Part shown: positions 14,492 through 24,134 of the stretch, in pieces
Numbering within the stretch: the stretch's first letter is position 1
Layout of the letters: every line of letters begins with the position of its first letter
NCBI GenBank assembly: GCA_002448445.1
Contig: DJYC01000043.1
Span: 1-40,815 of the forward strand
Source of the DNA: Treponema sp. UBA6988
GTDB lineage: Bacteria > Spirochaetota > Spirochaetia > Treponematales > Treponemataceae
Length of the DNA stretch: 40,815 bases
Direction of reading: 5' to 3'
Notes under the pieces: generated by a model
Databases searched by the model: none
What the model was told of the DNA's origin: nothing
Seen by the model: the letters and a program-made list of their open reading frames with translations, nothing else
Made by a program: the position numbers and the translations under genes

Positions 14492-15772
14492 ATGGCAAAT
14501 TTACATTTCGAAACATTACAGTTGCACGTTGGTCAGGAGCAGGCAGACCCAACAACGGATTCACGCGCAGTTCCTATTTACCAGACTACTTCTTACGTAT
14601 TCCACAATTCAAAGCATGCAGCAGACCGTTTTGGTTTGGCTGATGCGGGTAACATTTACGGCCGTCTTACAAATTCCACACAGGATGTTTTTGAAAAGCG
14701 CATTGCGGCTCTTGAGGGCGGCGTTGCGGCTCTTGCGGTTGCAAGCGGTGCAGCGGCAATTACCTATACGATTGAGGCTCTTGCTCAGAAGGGAGAGCAC
14801 ATTGTTGCACAGAAGACAATTTACGGCGGAAGCTACAATCTTCTTGCTCACACTTTGCCGCTTTACGGTGTGGAGACCACTTTTGTAGATGCCCACAATC
14901 TTGCGGAAATAGAGGCGGCAATAAAGCCCAACACAAAGGCTGTTTATCTTGAAACACTTGGCAATCCCAATTCCGACATTCCGGACATTGATGCCATTGC
15001 GGCTCTTGCACACAAGCATGGTCTTCCGGTTGTTATAGACAACACTTTTGGAACTCCATTCCTTATCCGTCCGATTGAACACGGAGCAGACATTGTTGTT
15101 CATTCTGCTACAAAATTTATTGGCGGCCACGGAACGACTCTTGGCGGTATAATTGTTGACTCCGGCAAGTTTGACTGGAAGAAATCCGGCAAGTATGCAC
15201 CTATTGCTGAACCAAATCCAAGCTACCACGGCATTTCTTTTGCAGATGCAGTAGGACCGGCTGCTTTTGTAACCTACATCCGCGCAATTCTTCTTCGCGA
15301 CCAGGGTGCGGCAATTTCTCCGTTCAATGCCTTCCTTCTTTTGCAGGGAACAGAAACTCTGTCTCTTCGCCTTGAACGCCACGCTGAAAACACAAAGAAG
15401 GTTGTTGAATTCCTTAAGAATCATCCAAAGGTTTCTAAGGTGAACCATCCTTCTCTTGCAGACCATCCGGATCACGCTCTATACCAGAAGTACTTCCCCA
15501 ACGGAGGAGCTTCTATCTTTACATTCGAGATTAAGGGCGGTAAAGAGGCTGCATGGAAGTTCATTGACAACCTTAAGATTTTTAGTTTGCTTGCTAATGT
15601 TGCGGACGTAAAGTCGCTTGTAATTCATCCGGCTAGCACAACCCACAGCCAGCTTAACGATGCGGAGCTTGCAGACCAGGGTATTAGCCAGTCAACGATA
15701 CGCCTTTCAATCGGAACGGAGCACTACGAGGACATCATTGCAGACTTGAGCCAGGCTTTTGACAAGGTGTAA
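14492..15772 (+). CDS. metY: O-acetylhomoserine sulfhydrylase (Cys/Met metabolism PLP enzyme)
   Basis: 426 residues, full length for the family. PLP-binding lysine in VHSATKFIGGHG, with ETLGNPNSDIPDI, IDNTFGTPFL and the C-terminal HPASTTHSQL typical of O-acetylhomoserine/O-acetylserine sulfhydrylases. It joins sulfide to O-acetylhomoserine to give homocysteine; family members may also use O-acetylserine. AGAGAGG (14478-14484) sets the start. The Cys-rich leader peptide and paired operators upstream, and the amino acid ABC importer downstream, point to a sulfur amino acid supply unit. Cystathionine gamma-lyase or synthase activity is less likely given the length and motifs. Confidence 0.9.
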   Translation: MANLHFETLQLHVGQEQADPTTDSRAVPIYQTTSYVFHNSKHAADRFGLADAGNIYGRLTNSTQDVFEKRIAALEGGVAALAVASGAAAITYTIEALAQKGEHIVAQKTIYGGSYNLLAHTLPLYGVETTFVDAHNLAEIEAAIKPNTKAVYLETLGNPNSDIPDIDAIAALAHKHGLPVVIDNTFGTPFLIRPIEHGADIVVHSATKFIGGHGTTLGGIIVDSGKFDWKKSGKYAPIAEPNPSYHGISFADAVGPAAFVTYIRAILLRDQGAAISPFNAFLLLQGTETLSLRLERHAENTKKVVEFLKNHPKVSKVNHPSLADHPDHALYQKYFPNGGASIFTFEIKGGKEAAWKFIDNLKIFSLLANVADVKSLVIHPASTTHSQLNDAELADQGISQSTIRLSIGTEHYEDIIADLSQAFDKV

Positions 15773-15787
15773 TTGTTTGCATACGGG

Positions 15788-15816
15788 TTAGGGATTTTAT
15801 CAGCTTTTTATATAAT
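15788..15816 (+). promoter_or_regulatory. Putative promoter of the ABC substrate-binding protein gene
   Basis: A consensus TATAAT (15811-15816) with a weak TTAGGG (15788-15793) 17 bp upstream, immediately before AGGAG and ATG 15828. Read-through from metY may also contribute. Confidence 0.5.
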
Positions 15817-15827
15817 AGGAGAATTTT

Positions 15828-16664
15828 ATGAATAATATAGCAAAGAAAATTTTGACATTGGGTTTGGCTCTTTCCGCACTTGGAATCTTTTCTGTGGCAA
15901 AGCCAAAGACTGGAAGGACTGTTGAACAGATTAAGAAGAGCAAGACCATAAAAATTGCGGTCTTTAGCGACAAAAAGCCATTTGGTTTTGTTGATGAGAA
16001 CGGTGAGTACCAGGGCTACGATGTTTACTTTGGAAACCGCATTGCAAAGGATTTGGGCGTAAAGGTAAAGTACGTTCCCGTAGAGGCGGCTGCCCGCGTG
16101 GAAGTTCTTGCCACTGGAAAAGTTGACATTGTTCTTGCAAACTTTACAGTAACACCTGAACGTGCACAGAAGGTGGACTTTGCCCTTCCCTACATGAAGG
16201 TTGCCTTGGGAATCGTTTCTCCAAAGAAAGCTTTGATTACGGATCCCGCCCAGCTTAACGGAAAGACACTGATTGTTGCAAAGGGAACGACTGCAGAAAC
16301 ATATTTTTCCAAGAACTATCCCCAGATTAAGCTCTTGAAGTTTGACCAGTATTCCGAAGCATACAATGCCCTGCTTGACGGACGTGGGGATGCGCTTTCT
16401 ACTGACAATACAGAAGTCCTTGCCTGGGCAATTGAGAATCCTTCATTTGCAGTTGGTGCGGGCGCAGATTCAATCGGCAGTCTGGATGCAATTGCACCTG
16501 CGGTTCAGAAGGGTAATACCGATTTGCTTAACTGGCTCAACAATGAGATAAAGGTACTGGGAAAGGAGAGGTTCTTCCATGCGGACTACGAGGCAACCCT
16601 GCGTTCCGTTTACGGAAAGGATTCAGATGCAGACAGTCTTGTTGTGGAAGGCGGCGAGCTGTAA
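15828..16664 (+). CDS. Amino acid ABC transporter substrate-binding protein
   Basis: 278 residues. An N-terminal signal peptide (basic start, hydrophobic core, cleavage near FSVAKP, no lipobox cysteine) is followed by a family 3 solute-binding fold: IKIAVFSDKKPFGFVDENGE, GYDVYFGNRIAKDLGVKV, VDIVLANFTVTPERAQKVDF and a closing TLRSVYGKD. Such proteins deliver polar amino acids to the permease. The position next to metY suggests cystine, cysteine or another sulfur amino acid (inference). AGGAG lies 6 bases before the ATG. Confidence 0.9.
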   Translation: MNNIAKKILTLGLALSALGIFSVAKPKTGRTVEQIKKSKTIKIAVFSDKKPFGFVDENGEYQGYDVYFGNRIAKDLGVKVKYVPVEAAARVEVLATGKVDIVLANFTVTPERAQKVDFALPYMKVALGIVSPKKALITDPAQLNGKTLIVAKGTTAETYFSKNYPQIKLLKFDQYSEAYNALLDGRGDALSTDNTEVLAWAIENPSFAVGAGADSIGSLDAIAPAVQKGNTDLLNWLNNEIKVLGKERFFHADYEATLRSVYGKDSDADSLVVEGGEL

Positions 16665-16694
16665 TAAGGCTTGATGAATGCCACCTTGCCTTAT
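16664..16694 (+). promoter_or_regulatory. Hairpin after the substrate-binding protein gene, with an alternative pairing
   Basis: ATAAGGC (16664-16670) pairs with GCCTTAT (16688-16694). An alternative TGCCA (16679-16683) / TGGCA (16696-16700) pairing excludes it. The element overlaps the -35 box of the following promoter. Function unknown. Confidence 0.4.
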
Positions 16695-16714
16695 TTGGCA
16701 CTTACTAGTATAAT
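16686..16714 (+). promoter_or_regulatory. Promoter of the ABC permease-ATPase genes
   Basis: TTGCCT (16686-16691), a 17-bp spacer and a consensus TATAAT (16709-16714). The start near 16721 lies only about 11 bases before a terminator hairpin, so this promoter would make a short leader RNA unless polymerase reads through. Confidence 0.7.
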
Positions 16715-16731
16715 CAAGTTCGATTAAGCAT

Positions 16732-16770
16732 GCGCTTGCAGGAAGATGTCTTCTTGCAAGTGCTTTTTTT
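16732..16770 (+). terminator. Terminator or attenuator before the permease genes
   Basis: 16732-16746 pairs with 16749-16763 over 14-15 bp including two G-U pairs, followed by seven T residues. It can end transcripts of the substrate-binding protein gene and also sits in the leader of the permease transcript. Confidence 0.8.
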
Positions 16771-16797
16771 AACAAGGGTTTGCCGGTTGGAGTTTGT

Positions 16798-17460
16798 ATG
16801 GATTTTGCATTTATAAAAGAAGTTTTTCCTTTGTTTGTAGAGGCGGCAATCCTTACCATAAAAATCGGTTTCATTGGTATTCTTCTTTCATTTTTTACCG
16901 GTGCCCTTTGTGCCGTCATACGCTACTGGAAGATTCCCGTCTTGCGGATTGTCGTGCGTGTCTATACGGAGCTTTCAAGGAACACGCCGCTTTTAATCCA
17001 GCTGTTTTTTTTGTACTTTGCATTGCCCAAGCTTGGGATAAAACTTTCGGGCGAGCAGTGCGGAATCATAGGCCTTACATTTTTGGGCGGTTCATACATG
17101 GCGGAAACATTCCGCAGCGCACTTGAAACGGTGGGCCGCAGCCAGTTGGAGAGCGGTATGTGCGTGGGACTTAGCCGCATTCAGCTTGTTCAGTATGTCG
17201 TCATTCCCCAGGCACTGAATGTTTCTGTTCCAGGCCTTGTTGCAAACATTATTTTTCTGCTAAAGGAAACCTCCGTCTTTAGCGCGGTTGCCCTTGCAGA
17301 TTTGATGTTTGTTGCAAAGGATTTGATTGGACTTTACTATAAGACGGAAGAGTCGCTTTTGCTTCTTGTCCTTGCCTATGCGGTTATCCTTTTGCCGATT
17401 TCCATTTTTTCCTATTACATTGAACGGAGGCTAAAGTATGCCCAGTACGGAAATGTTTGA
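16798..17460 (+). CDS. Amino acid ABC transporter permease (first)
   Basis: About 220 residues with five membrane helices. It has the His/Glu/Gln permease features: AAILTIKIGFIGILLSF, the YTELSRNTPLLIQLFFLYF block and ETFRSALETVGRSQLESG (EAA-like loop for ATPase contact). GGAG at 16789-16792 supports ATG 16798 over the in-frame TTG 16780. The 3' end overlaps the next permease gene by 23 bp, so the two subunits should be made together as a heterodimer. Confidence 0.9.
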   Translation: MDFAFIKEVFPLFVEAAILTIKIGFIGILLSFFTGALCAVIRYWKIPVLRIVVRVYTELSRNTPLLIQLFFLYFALPKLGIKLSGEQCGIIGLTFLGGSYMAETFRSALETVGRSQLESGMCVGLSRIQLVQYVVIPQALNVSVPGLVANIIFLLKETSVFSAVALADLMFVAKDLIGLYYKTEESLLLLVLAYAVILLPISIFSYYIERRLKYAQYGNV

Positions 17461-18151
17461 TTCCATATCTCTTTCTTTTTCCGTCCTGTTCAAGGGGAAG
17501 AATTTTGCAAGGCTTCTTGCAGGGCTTGGCGTTACGATAAAGATAGCCCTTGTTTCAATTTTATTTTCCCTGCTTCTTGGATTTCTCTTTGGAATGCTGA
17601 TGACCCGGAAGAACAGGTGCATCCGTTTTCTTTCACGGGTTTATCTTGAGTTCATGAGGATTATGCCGCAAATGGTTCTCCTTTTCATAGCCTATTACGG
17701 AATAACCCATGCCTTTGGCATTTCAATTTCCGGAGAGGCGGCTTCTGTCCTTGTTTTTACGATGTGGGGAATGGCAGAGATGGGGGACTTGGTGCGAGGT
17801 GCCTTGCAGAGCATTCCCCGCCATCAATATGAGAGTGGTCGGGCAATTGGACTTACCGAGCGGCAAATTTTTTTCTATATAATAATTCCCCAGACGGTTC
17901 GCCGTCTTGTTCCCCTTAGCATGAACTTGATTACCCGCATGATAAAAACTACGTCGCTTATAGTCTTTGTTGGCGTTATAGAGGTTGTAAAGGTTGGGGA
18001 ACAGATTATTGAGGCTAACAGACTTACGATTCCTTCAGCTTCGATTGCGGTCTATGCCATGATTTTCTTTATGTATTTTATTGTATGCTGGCCGCTTTCA
18101 CTTTTGGCGGATAAAATTGAAAAGAGGCAGAAAAAGACTTCGGGAGAATGA
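17438..18151 (+). CDS. Amino acid ABC transporter permease (second)
   Basis: 237 residues, five membrane helices, same family as its overlapping neighbour: GLGVTIKIALVSILFSLLLG, YLEFMRIMPQMVLLFIAYYG, DLVRGALQSIPRHQYESGRA (EAA-like loop) and IIIPQTVRRLVPLSMN. A GGAGG lies just before ATG 17438 inside the end of the first permease gene. Two different permease subunits are usual for polar amino acid importers. Confidence 0.9.
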   Translation: MPSTEMFDSISLSFSVLFKGKNFARLLAGLGVTIKIALVSILFSLLLGFLFGMLMTRKNRCIRFLSRVYLEFMRIMPQMVLLFIAYYGITHAFGISISGEAASVLVFTMWGMAEMGDLVRGALQSIPRHQYESGRAIGLTERQIFFYIIIPQTVRRLVPLSMNLITRMIKTTSLIVFVGVIEVVKVGEQIIEANRLTIPSASIAVYAMIFFMYFIVCWPLSLLADKIEKRQKKTSGE

Positions 18152-18163
18152 CAGGAGAAGTGT

Positions 18164-18898
18164 ATGGCGCTTTTGGAAATAAAGAATCTTGAAAAATCCT
18201 ACCGCGAGGCTGGCGGAATCTTGCGCGGCGTTTCGCTGAACGTGGAAAAGGGTGAAGTTGTCGTTATCCTGGGGCCTTCCGGTTGCGGAAAATCAACCCT
18301 GCTAAGGTGCATAAACGGACTTGAAAGCATTCAGGGCGGGGAGATTTATCTGGACGGAGAGCTGATTTCCAACCGCAAAAAGGACATGCACATAATCCGG
18401 CAGAAGGTTGGCATGGTTTTCCAAAGCTATGACCTTTTTCCGCACATGACGGTTTTAAGGAATGTTATGCTGGGGCCAATAAAGGCTCAGAAGCGCAGCA
18501 GAGACGAGGTAGTAAAGCAGGCGGAAAGCCTACTTGACCGCGTTGGGCTTCTGGAAAAAAAGGATGCCTATCCGCGACAACTTTCTGGCGGGCAGAAGCA
18601 GAGGGTTGCAATTGTTCGCGCTCTTTGCATGAATCCCGATCTTCTTTTGTTTGACGAAGTTACCGCAGCCCTTGACCCTGAGATGGTACGCGAGGTTCTT
18701 GATGTAATGGTGGACTTGGCTAAGGAAGGGCGTACCATGCTTATCGTTACTCACCAGATGGAATTTGCAAAGGCTGTGGCCGACAGAATTGTATTTATTG
18801 ACGATGGAATTATCGTGGAGGAAAATACTCCAAGCGAATTTTTTACTTCCCCGAAGACAGACCGGGCAAAAAAATTCCTCGAAGCCTTTAAATTCTAA
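18164..18898 (+). CDS. Amino acid ABC transporter ATP-binding protein
   Basis: 244 residues, normal length. Walker A GPSGCGKST (about 36-44), Q-loop VGMVFQSYDLFPHM, signature LSGGQKQRV, Walker B LLLFDEVTAALDP and switch His in IVTHQMEFA. The Walker B region has DEVTAALDP rather than DEPTSALDP, a known variant among polar amino acid ATPases. It completes the importer with the two permeases 12 bp upstream and energises uptake from the cytoplasmic face. Confidence 0.93.
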   Translation: MALLEIKNLEKSYREAGGILRGVSLNVEKGEVVVILGPSGCGKSTLLRCINGLESIQGGEIYLDGELISNRKKDMHIIRQKVGMVFQSYDLFPHMTVLRNVMLGPIKAQKRSRDEVVKQAESLLDRVGLLEKKDAYPRQLSGGQKQRVAIVRALCMNPDLLLFDEVTAALDPEMVREVLDVMVDLAKEGRTMLIVTHQMEFAKAVADRIVFIDDGIIVEENTPSEFFTSPKTDRAKKFLEAFKF

Positions 18899-18908
18899 AA
18901 GAGGCATG

Positions 18909-18937
18909 TTTACAAAAAGTCTCCCTGGTGTTAGAAT
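18909..18937 (+). promoter_or_regulatory. Promoter of the BASS transporter gene
   Basis: TTTACA (18909-18914), a 17-bp spacer and TAGAAT (18932-18937), about 30 bases before ATG 18968, which has an AGAGGA ribosome-binding site. Confidence 0.7.
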
Positions 18938-18967
18938 ACGGCAATTTTAATTAAAAAGAGGAATTTC

Positions 18968-19918
18968 ATGTTAAAATTGCTTGAAAAAATTTCTACGACC
19001 GTCAGCAAACTGATGGCTCTGATTGTAATTGCGGTTGCGGCCTTGGCGCTTTTTGTTCCCCAGTCATGCAACTGGATTAAGACAAGTTCCATTAACTGGC
19101 TTTTGGGAATTGTAATGTTTGGAATGGGTCTTACCCTTAAGCCGAGTGATTTTAAGGTTGTGTTCAGCAGACCGCTTGATATTATCATTGGTTTTTTGGC
19201 ACAGTTCATCCTTATGCCTCTTATTGCATTCTTTTTGATTAAGGCTTTTAATTTGCCTACAGAGCTTGCAGTTGGCGTAATGCTTGTTGGTACTTGCCCT
19301 GGAGGAACTTCTTCCAATGTAATGACCTACATGGCAAAGGGCGACGTTCCGCTTTCCGTTGGTATGACGGCTGTTTCCACTCTTTTTGCTCCCTTGCTTA
19401 CGCCTTTTCTTACATGGGTTTATCTTCGTACAAGTGTAGACGTTAATGTTTTGGGTATGTTCCTTTCTATTATAAAGGTTGTTCTTGTTCCGATTGTGTT
19501 GGGCTTGATTATTAACCGCTTCTTCTCTAAGTTTACCCAGGCGGTTGTTAAGGTTTTGCCGCTTATTTCTACAATCGCAATTGTTGCAATCGTGGCGTCT
19601 GTTGTTTCTGCAACGTCTGCAAAGCTTTTGTCTACAAGCCCAATTATTTATCTTGTGGTAATTTTGCACAACCTCTTGGGCTATGCTTCCGGCTACGGGG
19701 TAGGAAAGCTTTTGCGCAGGGGAGAAAAGAAGAGCCGCACGCTTTCTATTGAAGTTGGTATGCAGAACTCTGGTCTTGCAACATCTCTTGCTGTTTCACA
19801 CTTTGCACAGTACCCGCTGGCATCCATTCCGGGTGCAGTCTTTAGCACATGGCACAATATTTCCGGCGCAATCTATGCAAACATTCTTGCAAGCAGAAAG
19901 CCTAAGAATGAGGAATAA
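18968..19918 (+). CDS. Bile acid:sodium symporter (BASS) family transporter
   Basis: 316 residues, about nine to ten membrane helices. Family motifs: FGMGLTLKPSDFK, GTCPGGTSSNVMTYMAKGDV (sodium and substrate site) and SIEVGMQNSGLATSLAV (second crossover motif). Bacterial members move organic anions such as ketopantoate, pantothenate precursors or bile acids with sodium; the actual substrate cannot be read from the sequence. It has its own promoter and is followed by two palindromic repeats and a terminator, so it is monocistronic. Confidence 0.88.
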   Translation: MLKLLEKISTTVSKLMALIVIAVAALALFVPQSCNWIKTSSINWLLGIVMFGMGLTLKPSDFKVVFSRPLDIIIGFLAQFILMPLIAFFLIKAFNLPTELAVGVMLVGTCPGGTSSNVMTYMAKGDVPLSVGMTAVSTLFAPLLTPFLTWVYLRTSVDVNVLGMFLSIIKVVLVPIVLGLIINRFFSKFTQAVVKVLPLISTIAIVAIVASVVSATSAKLLSTSPIIYLVVILHNLLGYASGYGVGKLLRRGEKKSRTLSIEVGMQNSGLATSLAVSHFAQYPLASIPGAVFSTWHNISGAIYANILASRKPKNEE

Positions 19919-19936
19919 AGCAACCAATGCCATTAA

Positions 19937-20013
19937 CTTTACGTCATTCTGAACTTGACTCAGAATCTAAAGTCAATATAACGTAAAGAGATGCCGAATC
20001 AAGTTCGGCATGA
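19937..20013. repeat. Two dispersed palindromic hairpin repeats
   Basis: ATTCTGA/TCAGAAT (about 19945-19965) and ATGCCGAA/TTCGGCAT (about 19992-20012) both have loops of 5-7 bases, enclosed by TTTACG and CGTAAA. The second belongs to a family also present at 26638-26660, 28995-29016 and 29791-29812. Confidence 0.7.
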
Positions 20014-20043
20014 CAGGTTCTTTATGATAATTGCTGGCTGATT

Positions 20044-20076
20044 GGGGGATTGCACTTTGCTGTAATCCCCTTTTTT
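20044..20076 (+). terminator. Terminator after the BASS transporter gene
   Basis: GGGGATT (20045-20051) pairs with AATCCCC (20064-20070), followed by six T residues. Between here and 20213 I see only an AAGTGC/GCACTT pair and no gene. Confidence 0.75.
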
Positions 20077-20213
20077 GTTGCCTGTCACCACATTTTATGA
20101 AAATTGATTTCCGTTTATCCGCGCTCGGCTGTTTTGACGCGGTTTCAGCCGGGAATGGAAGTGCTTTCGCATTTAGATTTGCACTTACCTTTTACGGAAA
20201 GTGCTGCACAATC

Positions 20214-20242
20214 TTGACGACTTTAATAATACTGAATATACT
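20214..20242 (+). promoter_or_regulatory. Near-leaderless promoter of the conserved hypothetical gene
   Basis: TTGACG (20214-20219), a 17-bp spacer and TATACT (20237-20242), then 9 bases to ATG 20252. No Shine-Dalgarno sequence. Confidence 0.65.
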
Positions 20243-20251
20243 TAAACTACG

Positions 20252-20740
20252 ATGGATAACAAAGGTGTTTTGGATTCGTTGTTGCGCTCTTTTGCCAGCT
20301 ACTATGACGTAAAAACTGAAGGTGTTTTGCCGCCGTTTGCAGCCCAGGCGACTTTTAATATGCACAACGAGCAGTATTTTTTAGTCAAAGCGGCGCAGAT
20401 TGCCCAGATTGATTCAAATGAATTTGTTTACATCGCCAGCGAAGAGAACCTTAATCAGCAAAAAGTAAATGAATTGGCGGAGGCGGCTTGGTCTGACGGC
20501 CTTTCCAAAGTAAAACCGGACTCTAACCACCGCAATTCCGACGTTACTCTAATAATTATTTGCAATACAATAGAAGAAAATTCATTCAGCCTTGTAAAAA
20601 AGCTTAAGCATTATAAGTCTTATTTGTTTGGCTTTCATGGCTGGAGCAATTTTAGGGCATTGGCATACGAAGTTTCCACTGGCAAGACGGTCACAAACAG
20701 ACTGGGCAAGCCGTTAAAGAAGCTTGTTTGCAATCTATAA
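20252..20740 (+). CDS. Conserved hypothetical protein, DUF8052-like
   Basis: 162 residues, soluble, no signal peptide. Blocks NMHNEQYFLVKAAQIAQIDS, NEFVYIASEENLNQQKVNEL, and GLSKVKPDSNHRNSDVTLII followed by KLKHYKSYLFGFHGWSNFRA match a family I recall from Clostridia and spirochaetes (named DUF8052, to my memory) with no known function. It has its own promoter and stands alone between the BASS and CstA genes. Confidence 0.65.
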   Translation: MDNKGVLDSLLRSFASYYDVKTEGVLPPFAAQATFNMHNEQYFLVKAAQIAQIDSNEFVYIASEENLNQQKVNELAEAAWSDGLSKVKPDSNHRNSDVTLIIICNTIEENSFSLVKKLKHYKSYLFGFHGWSNFRALAYEVSTGKTVTNRLGKPLKKLVCNL

Positions 20741-20750
20741 AAAACTTAAG

Positions 20751-20815
20751 AGGCTGTTTCAAAAGTCATGCTGGGATTCTTTGGCAAGCTTAGGATGATA
20801 CTTTTGAAGCTGCTT
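20751..20815. repeat. Imperfect palindrome before cstA
   Basis: TTCAAAAGT (20758-20766) pairs perfectly with ACTTTTGAA (20800-20808), and flanking bases extend the stem to about 16 bp with wobbles. The enclosed 33 bases start GTCATGCTGG and resemble the inner part of the other dispersed palindromes. No T-run follows, so it is not an ordinary terminator. Confidence 0.55.
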
Positions 20816-20841
20816 CTAAATCTCTTGAGGAGGAGATGAAA

Positions 20842-22548
<1,707 letters not shown>

Positions 22549-22579
22549 GCGTTTGTAATTCCAAGATAAATATGGAATA

Positions 22580-22640
22580 AAAAGCCCGGTCGGGTCAAGG
22601 CGCATTGTCTTGGATTCTGACCGGGCTTTTTTGTTTTTTT
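22580..22640 (+). terminator. Terminator after cstA
   Basis: AAAAGCCCGGTC (22580-22591) pairs with GACCGGGCTTTT (22619-22630), followed by more T residues. The outer A/T pairs could let it work from the other strand too. Confidence 0.85.
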
Positions 22641-22684
22641 TGCGGCGCTTGCCTTGTTCAACAAAACGTTCCATAAAAGAACAT

Positions 22685-22791
22685 CTTGCCATTTTTTCCA
22701 TGGGTAACAAGCAGCGCCATGGACGGCTCGTCAGGTCTTAGCGTAAGAATGCGCGGGTTTTTGCAGAAAACCCGTAGTAAAAAATGGCAAG
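22685..22791 (+). repeat. Hairpin repeat with compensatory change, copy 1
   Basis: CTTGCCATTTTTT (22685-22697) pairs perfectly with 22779-22791. An inner CGGGTTTT/AAAACCCG hairpin lies at 22754-22774. The 5' half shares AACAAGCAGC and CCATGGA with the copy at 26146-26231. A GC-rich dispersed repeat (inverted copy at 22803-22880) follows directly. Confidence 0.7.
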
Positions 22792-22802
22792 GAGGCCGTT
22801 TT

Positions 22803-22880
22803 TTACGGGCTTTCCGGGGCTTGCCCTCTCGGCCGGTGCTGCGCACGCACTTCGTGCCCCCTCCAATCCCTGCCGTGCCT
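22803..22880 (-). repeat. GC-rich dispersed intergenic repeat, inverted copy B
   Basis: It reads CGGGCTTTCCGGGGCTTGCC on the plus strand and ends CCCCTCCAATCCCTGCCG, the reverse complement of the 14087 and 29874 repeat ends. The middle is divergent. It ends at the alcohol dehydrogenase stop. Confidence 0.65.
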
Positions 22881-22892
22881 GTTTTGCAAACT

Positions 22893-24062
22893 CTAAAGCG
22901 ATGCCCTGTAAATTGCTTCCACGTCGCTTGGGGTAAGATTTTTCCAGCCCTTGATTGTTCCACTTGAACCGCAGGCTTTTTTTGCCATTTCTGCAAAGTG
23001 TTCGTTGGTAATGCCAAGTTCGGAAAGCGATGATTTTAGGCCAAGCGTCTTGTAGAAGAATTCCTTTGTTTTTTCTATGGCTGCTTTTGCGCTTTCCATT
23101 TTGTCTTTGCCCTGTGGAAGCCCCCAGACATTAGTTCCATAGTCGCAGAATTTTTGTGCGGTGCTTTCGTCAAGGACAAATTCCATCCAGCGGGGTGTTA
23201 CTATGGCAAGTCCAAGTCCGTGGGTTATGTCGTAGACGGCGGAAAGCTGGTGTTCTATTGGGTGGCAGCTCCAGGGGGACTTGTTGCAGCCGCTTATGTA
23301 GCCGTTTATTGCCCAGGAAGAAGTCCACATAAGGTTTGCGCGGGCTTCGTAGTCGTCCGGCTTTGCAAGGGCAATGGGGGCGTACTTGATGACGGTTTTC
23401 ATCATGGCTTCCATGCTGCGGTCAAGCATGTAGAGTTCCTGGTTTGTGTTAAAGTAGACTTCCATTATGTGGGAAAGAATGTCTGCGCTGCCGCATGCGG
23501 TTTGGTAAGTGTTAACCGAGTATGTAAGAAGTGGGTTGCAGAAGGCCGCCTTTGGAAAGAGGTGCTTGTCCGTAAGGCCTGTTTTTTCATCCGTTTCCGG
23601 GTTGCTGATTACACAGGTTGGATTCATCTCGGAGCCGGTTGCGGAAATTGTTAGCACTGTGATTACAGGAAGCGTTTCTTGAATCTTTTCTTTCTTTGCC
23701 ATAAAGAGCCAGGGGTCAAAGTCTACAAGTGCTGCTGCGGATATGAGCTTTGCGGCATCCATTGCAGAGCCTCCTCCTGCCGCTACGATTACTTCTATTT
23801 TGTTTTCTTTGCAGAGAGCCGCTCCTTTGCGGACACTTTCTATGCGGGGATTGGGTTCCACACCGCCAAGTTCAAATAGGCTTGCACCGGCTTTTTTTAC
23901 CTCTTTTGCAAGGGCATCGTAAAGGCCTGTCTTTTTTATTGAGCCTCCGCCGTAGACAAGCAGGACTCTTTTTCCATAGCGGGAAATTTCTTCGCTCAAG
24001 TGTTCGATTTGATTTGGACCGAAATAATTTTTTGTGGGAATGTCATAGATAAAATTTGTCAT
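22893..24062 (-). CDS. Iron-containing alcohol dehydrogenase (butanol dehydrogenase type)
   Basis: 389 residues, normal for the BDH/YqhD branch. NAD(P)-binding GGGSIKKTG near residue 39 and AAGGGSAMDAAK near 94. Metal ligands fit the Asp and His of SADILSHIMEVYF, and the His residues of CHPIEHQLSA and DITHGLGLAI. It reduces aldehydes to alcohols during fermentation, probably with NADPH as in close relatives (family knowledge). AGGAG precedes ATG 24062. Single gene, convergent with cstA, with dispersed repeats on both sides. Confidence 0.9.
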   Translation of the reverse strand: MTNFIYDIPTKNYFGPNQIEHLSEEISRYGKRVLLVYGGGSIKKTGLYDALAKEVKKAGASLFELGGVEPNPRIESVRKGAALCKENKIEVIVAAGGGSAMDAAKLISAAALVDFDPWLFMAKKEKIQETLPVITVLTISATGSEMNPTCVISNPETDEKTGLTDKHLFPKAAFCNPLLTYSVNTYQTACGSADILSHIMEVYFNTNQELYMLDRSMEAMMKTVIKYAPIALAKPDDYEARANLMWTSSWAINGYISGCNKSPWSCHPIEHQLSAVYDITHGLGLAIVTPRWMEFVLDESTAQKFCDYGTNVWGLPQGKDKMESAKAAIEKTKEFFYKTLGLKSSLSELGITNEHFAEMAKKACGSSGTIKGWKNLTPSDVEAIYRASL

Positions 24063-24134
24063 GTTTGCTCCTGAAAGTTGCTTCTATTATATACTTTGCC
24101 TAGTATGGAAAACAAGTGCCAGTGTTGTGCAATA

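Noticed and set aside
14609..15475. A 288-codon frame on the strand opposite metY, and similar long antisense frames in the BASS, cstA, glnN and ackA genes
   Set aside because: They lie fully inside clear genes, lack ribosome-binding sites, have Cys/Arg/Asn-rich composition and match no family; they mirror the sense codon usage.
16780..16797. TTG start adding six residues to the first permease
   Set aside because: GGAG at 16789-16792 directs ATG 16798; the TTG has no ribosome-binding site.
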